Source of the DNA: Bradyrhizobium sp. ORS 375 | Lineage (GTDB): Bacteria; Pseudomonadota; Alphaproteobacteria; Rhizobiales; Xanthobacteraceae | Direction: 5' to 3' | DNA length: 33,127 nt | Assembly (NCBI RefSeq): GCF_000239775.1 | Contig: NZ_CAFI01000026.1 | Span: 1-33,127 of the forward strand | Shown: piece after piece, positions 30,765 through 33,127 of the stretch | How the letters are laid out: each line of letters opens with the position of its first letter | How positions within the stretch are numbered: position 1 is the stretch's first letter | Program-made: the position numbers and the translations under genes | Notes under the pieces: model-generated | What the model saw: the letters and a program-made list of their open reading frames with translations, nothing else | Database searches by the model: none | What the model was told of the DNA's origin: nothing

Positions 30765-31544
30765 CTATGTGAGTTGTTTGCAGAAGCCTTGAATCAACGC
30801 GGCCACTTCCTCTGGCGATTCCAGCATCGACAGATGCCCGGTTCCAGCCAATACGTGCATCGTGGCGCCGGGCACGCGGGGCAATAACTCGGCCCTCAGC
30901 ACATCCGGCGCATCGACGTTGTCCAACTCGCCGGCAATCACGGTCGTCGGGACGTCGATGTTGCCGACCTTGCCAGTGATGTCCTCCTGGCTTGTCGCGC
31001 GCGGCCAGGCCAGCTTCGCCGCTGGCGCGCCTTTCAGGCTGTCCGCGATAACCTGCTCGCGAAGCTCCGGGGGAAGCGGCTTCGCCGTCAGCACATTGTC
31101 GATCGTCGCCTCGATAGTTGCGCGGCTATCGTAGGCGCGGATCATCATCTCGCGCTGCGCCTCGGGAAGGGCCATGGGAGTGGGCGGCGAAGGCGCGACG
31201 AGCACGAGGCCTCTCAAGCCGACCGGTCGGCGCGATGCCATCAACTGGGCGACCTTGCCGCCCATGGAATGGCCGACGAGGACGTAGCGCCGCAGATCGA
31301 GCGCCGCGATGACACCCTCGGCGTCTGCCGCCATGTCCGCCAGCGCATAGCCGGCGGCGGGCGCTTCGGATTGCCCCCAACCGCGGTGATCGATGGCAAC
31401 CGTACGAAAGCTCGGCGCGAGCGCAGCCGTCACCAGCCTCCAGGTGCGGGATGAACCACCCCAATAGTGCAGGAAAACCAGCGATAATTCTCCCGTGCCC
31501 TGTTGGTCGACGTGCGGGAACATGCCATGGGATGGAACTTTCAT
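30765..31544 (-). CDS. Alpha/beta-fold hydrolase
   Basis: 259-aa hydrolase: LVFLHYWGGSSRTW (oxyanion region), AIDHRGWGQSEAP, nucleophile Ser93 in VGHSMGG, a cap region rich in Ala/Leu (about 125-185), an acidic residue in AGELDNVDAP, and the catalytic His237 in GTGHLSMLESPEEV. It is a cytoplasmic esterase/haloperoxidase-like enzyme of unknown substrate. The start at 31544 is chosen because GAGAGAGG sits 3 nt before it; the in-frame 32-residue extension reads as non-coding promoter DNA. It is divergent from a LysR gene that probably controls it. Confidence 0.9.
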   Translation of the reverse strand: MKVPSHGMFPHVDQQGTGELSLVFLHYWGGSSRTWRLVTAALAPSFRTVAIDHRGWGQSEAPAAGYALADMAADAEGVIAALDLRRYVLVGHSMGGKVAQLMASRRPVGLRGLVLVAPSPPTPMALPEAQREMMIRAYDSRATIEATIDNVLTAKPLPPELREQVIADSLKGAPAAKLAWPRATSQEDITGKVGNIDVPTTVIAGELDNVDAPDVLRAELLPRVPGATMHVLAGTGHLSMLESPEEVAALIQGFCKQLT

Positions 31545-31625
31545 CTGCCTCTCTCTCGTTTGGGCCGGCCGCTTGCGGCTGATGCAAAGAAAGTTAGGCT
31601 CGATCCCCCAAAGACAGAATTGGTC

Positions 31626-31648
31626 AATATCTATCATCATCTGATATT
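31626..31648. promoter_or_regulatory. AT-rich inverted repeat, possible operator of the second LysR
   Basis: AATATC (31626-31631) and GATATT (31643-31648) are perfect complements 11 nt apart, and inside them TATCA/TGATA (31632-31636, 31642-31646) form another. The element lies between the divergent hydrolase and LysR genes, 12 nt before the LysR ATG at 31660. The placement fits an autoregulatory LysR site. Confidence 0.45.
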
Positions 31649-31659
31649 CGGGTTATCGA

Positions 31660-32595
31660 ATGGGGTCGTGGATGGACCGATTGACCAGCATGGCTGTGTT
31701 CGTGGCGGCGGTGGAGGAAGGCAGTCTGGTCGGCGCCGCACGACGCTTCGGGCTTTCACCTTCGATGGCGGGGAAGCATGTCTCGGCGATCGAGGAGAAC
31801 TTGCAGGCGCGGCTGCTTCACCGAAGCACGCGGACGCTGAACCTGACCGACGTGGGAAAGGCATATTATGCGCGCTGCCGGCAGATCCTCGAAGCCGTGG
31901 AAGACGCTCATGCGGAGGCGCAGGAGGCACAAGCGAGCGTCAAGGGACTCTTGCGGATCGCCGCTCCGACGACATTCGGCGCCATGCATCTCGGCCCGGT
32001 GATCGCGAGTTTCCTTGAAGCGCATCCCGAGGTGACGATCGAAACCATGCTCAGCGACCGCTACATCGATCTGCTCTCAGAAGGCGTCGATTTGACAATC
32101 CGCATCGGTCTTCTCCAAGATTCTGATCTGGTCGCCAGACGCCTCGCTCCGTGCCGAATGGTGTATTGCGCGGCACCGTCGTTCCTGAAGCGGCATGGCG
32201 TGCCGAGAACGGTGGAGGACCTGCGCCGGGCGCCGAGATTGGTCTTCACAGACGCCGTTTCGCGCGGAGATTGGAACTTGACCGATCCTGACGGACAAAT
32301 ACACGCAATAGATGGACCTGTTCGCCTCGCATCCAACAACATGCAGGCGCTGCTTTCTGTTGCGGTGACGGGCGCCGGAGTTGCTTACGGCCCGAGCTTC
32401 GTGTTCGGGCAAGCTCTTGCCAGCGGTCGTCTTGTCGCACTTCTCTCGGATCACGAAACCGCGGATTTGGCGGTCCATGCCGTCTACCCTACGCGGCGGC
32501 ATACCTCGTTGAGGCTGCGTCGCTTTGTCGATCATCTGAGTTTGCAACTAGGCAGCGCATCCTTTCTCGATGTTCCGGTGGGACTCGGCGGTTAG
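31660..32595 (+). CDS. LysR-family transcription regulator (hydrolase locus)
   Basis: 311-aa LysR regulator. The HTH spans about residues 5-64 (DRLTSMAVFVAAVEEGSLVGAARRFGLSPSMAGKHVSAIEENL), with HRSTRTLNLTDVGKAYY after it, and the effector domain begins at about 95 (GLLRIAAPTTFGAMHLGPVI). It shares the LLRIAAPTTFG-type start of lobe 1 with the first LysR of this window but is not a close copy. ATG 31660 or 31672 could be the start; the second has GGGG 6 nt before it. It probably regulates the divergent hydrolase gene. Confidence 0.92.
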   Translation: MGSWMDRLTSMAVFVAAVEEGSLVGAARRFGLSPSMAGKHVSAIEENLQARLLHRSTRTLNLTDVGKAYYARCRQILEAVEDAHAEAQEAQASVKGLLRIAAPTTFGAMHLGPVIASFLEAHPEVTIETMLSDRYIDLLSEGVDLTIRIGLLQDSDLVARRLAPCRMVYCAAPSFLKRHGVPRTVEDLRRAPRLVFTDAVSRGDWNLTDPDGQIHAIDGPVRLASNNMQALLSVAVTGAGVAYGPSFVFGQALASGRLVALLSDHETADLAVHAVYPTRRHTSLRLRRFVDHLSLQLGSASFLDVPVGLGG

Positions 32596-33127
32596 GCTGG
32601 GAGCGAAAACGCTTGCATACGAATTCGGGTTTCGCGGTTACGGTGCCGGTGAACAAAACCGCTGTTGCCGAGCGGTGCTGGCGATGGAGCAGAGGCACCC
32701 CACGCGCTGAGTCAGGGTCCGGTGGTGTGGCCGGTCATCTCACTAATCATCTGCCCCGACGGGCAATCCCTCGCATGCCCCGCATACGCCAACTGCCCGT
32801 CGTGCCAGTTTTGTCGCTAGCGTCTCCCTTGTCACGACGGGCAAATCACCCCCACATTTCCGCGCATCCCGGCTCGCTGAAGAGGGACGTTTCGCGATCG
32901 TCATGAAGCGTCGAGCCTGAGACGCGACGGGTGCGTTGCTCCGCAGCCGGGCGTCACAGCCCGTGCCGACGAACGGAGCGAGGCGAAGGGGAAGTGGCGT
33001 GATCCTGGTCTCCCGACGCTGAGACCAAGCCGGCGGGGATGATGATCCGCTGGCGATGGGGGGCAAGACAGCTGTCCCCGGGGAGAGCGCCTATAAGTCG
33101 CAGAACCGTCGCGTAGGGAAGGCCGGA
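32596..33127. repeat. Non-coding region resembling a Bradyrhizobium dispersed repeat
   Basis: No gene is visible in the last 532 nt. From about 32750 the text resembles a dispersed, often mis-annotated repeat that I recall from Bradyrhizobium genomes: CGACGGGCAA units, a GTTTCGCGATCGTCATGA phrase, GACGAACGGAGCGAGGCGAA, TGATCCTGGTCTCCCGACGC, and the closing GTAGGGAAGGCCGG. The repeat appears to continue past the right edge. Recognition is from memory of related sequence, not a search. Confidence 0.6.
32794..32843. repeat. 11-bp inverted repeat with an extra CGACGGGCAA copy
   Basis: TGCCCGTCGTG (32794-32804) and CACGACGGGCA (32833-32843) are perfect complements around a 28-nt loop, and CGACGGGCAA occurs both at 32757-32766 and at 32835-32844. 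The set belongs to the dispersed repeat and could form a stem in RNA. Confidence 0.6.

Noticed and set aside
32613-32906. 97-aa frame at the right end
   Set aside because: It lies in the putative dispersed repeat, has no Shine-Dalgarno or recognisable motif, and such frames are commonly mis-annotated.

Overview
The window is GC-rich alphaproteobacterial DNA, most likely Bradyrhizobium or a close Nitrobacteraceae relative. This rests on a BA14K-family protein, an EcfG-type stress promoter, several small proteins of a kind I associate with Bradyrhizobium, and a right edge that resembles a dispersed repeat I recall from Bradyrhizobium genomes. The assignment comes from recall of sequence styles; no database search was run.

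Left third (1-13.5 kb, all minus strand): one very compact respiratory operon. Reading leftwards from about 13.5 kb it holds an FdhF/YdeP-type molybdopterin oxidoreductase, alternative complex III (actA, actB, actC, actD, actE, actF), a small one-TM protein, a SCO copper chaperone, and a caa3-type oxygen reductase (subunit II with a fused cytochrome c domain, subunit I of the A2 type, and a subunit III cut by the window edge). Every junction from actA to subunit III is a short overlap, mostly ATGA. Together the genes encode a quinol:cytochrome c/oxygen branch that bypasses the bc1 complex: ACIII oxidises quinol and passes electrons through haem c to the caa3 oxidase. A full GGAAC-N16-CGTT match stands 28 bp upstream of the first gene, so the operon is probably driven by the general stress sigma factor EcfG.

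Middle (13.7-25.6 kb): stress and ion-homeostasis genes. They are an MgtC/SapB membrane protein, a CPA1 Na+/H+ antiporter, a Crp/Fnr regulator divergent from a NarL-type sensor kinase/response regulator pair, a BA14K protein, a PRC-barrel protein, an SPW-repeat membrane protein, and a minus-strand operon. That operon holds a winged-helix-like protein, two DUF5985-like membrane proteins and a membrane-anchored sensor-domain trehalose-6-phosphate synthase. A Tyr/Gly-rich exported protein and a small basic protein follow.

Right third (25.9-33.1 kb): accessory detoxification and regulation. It holds a GFA-family protein divergent from a TetR regulator around a perfect 32-bp palindrome; a LysR regulator divergent from a GST-peroxiredoxin-SDR set with two copies of a probable LysR operator; an alpha/beta hydrolase divergent from a second LysR; and a non-coding repeat at the right end. 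No rRNA, tRNA, CRISPR array or insertion sequence was recognised.
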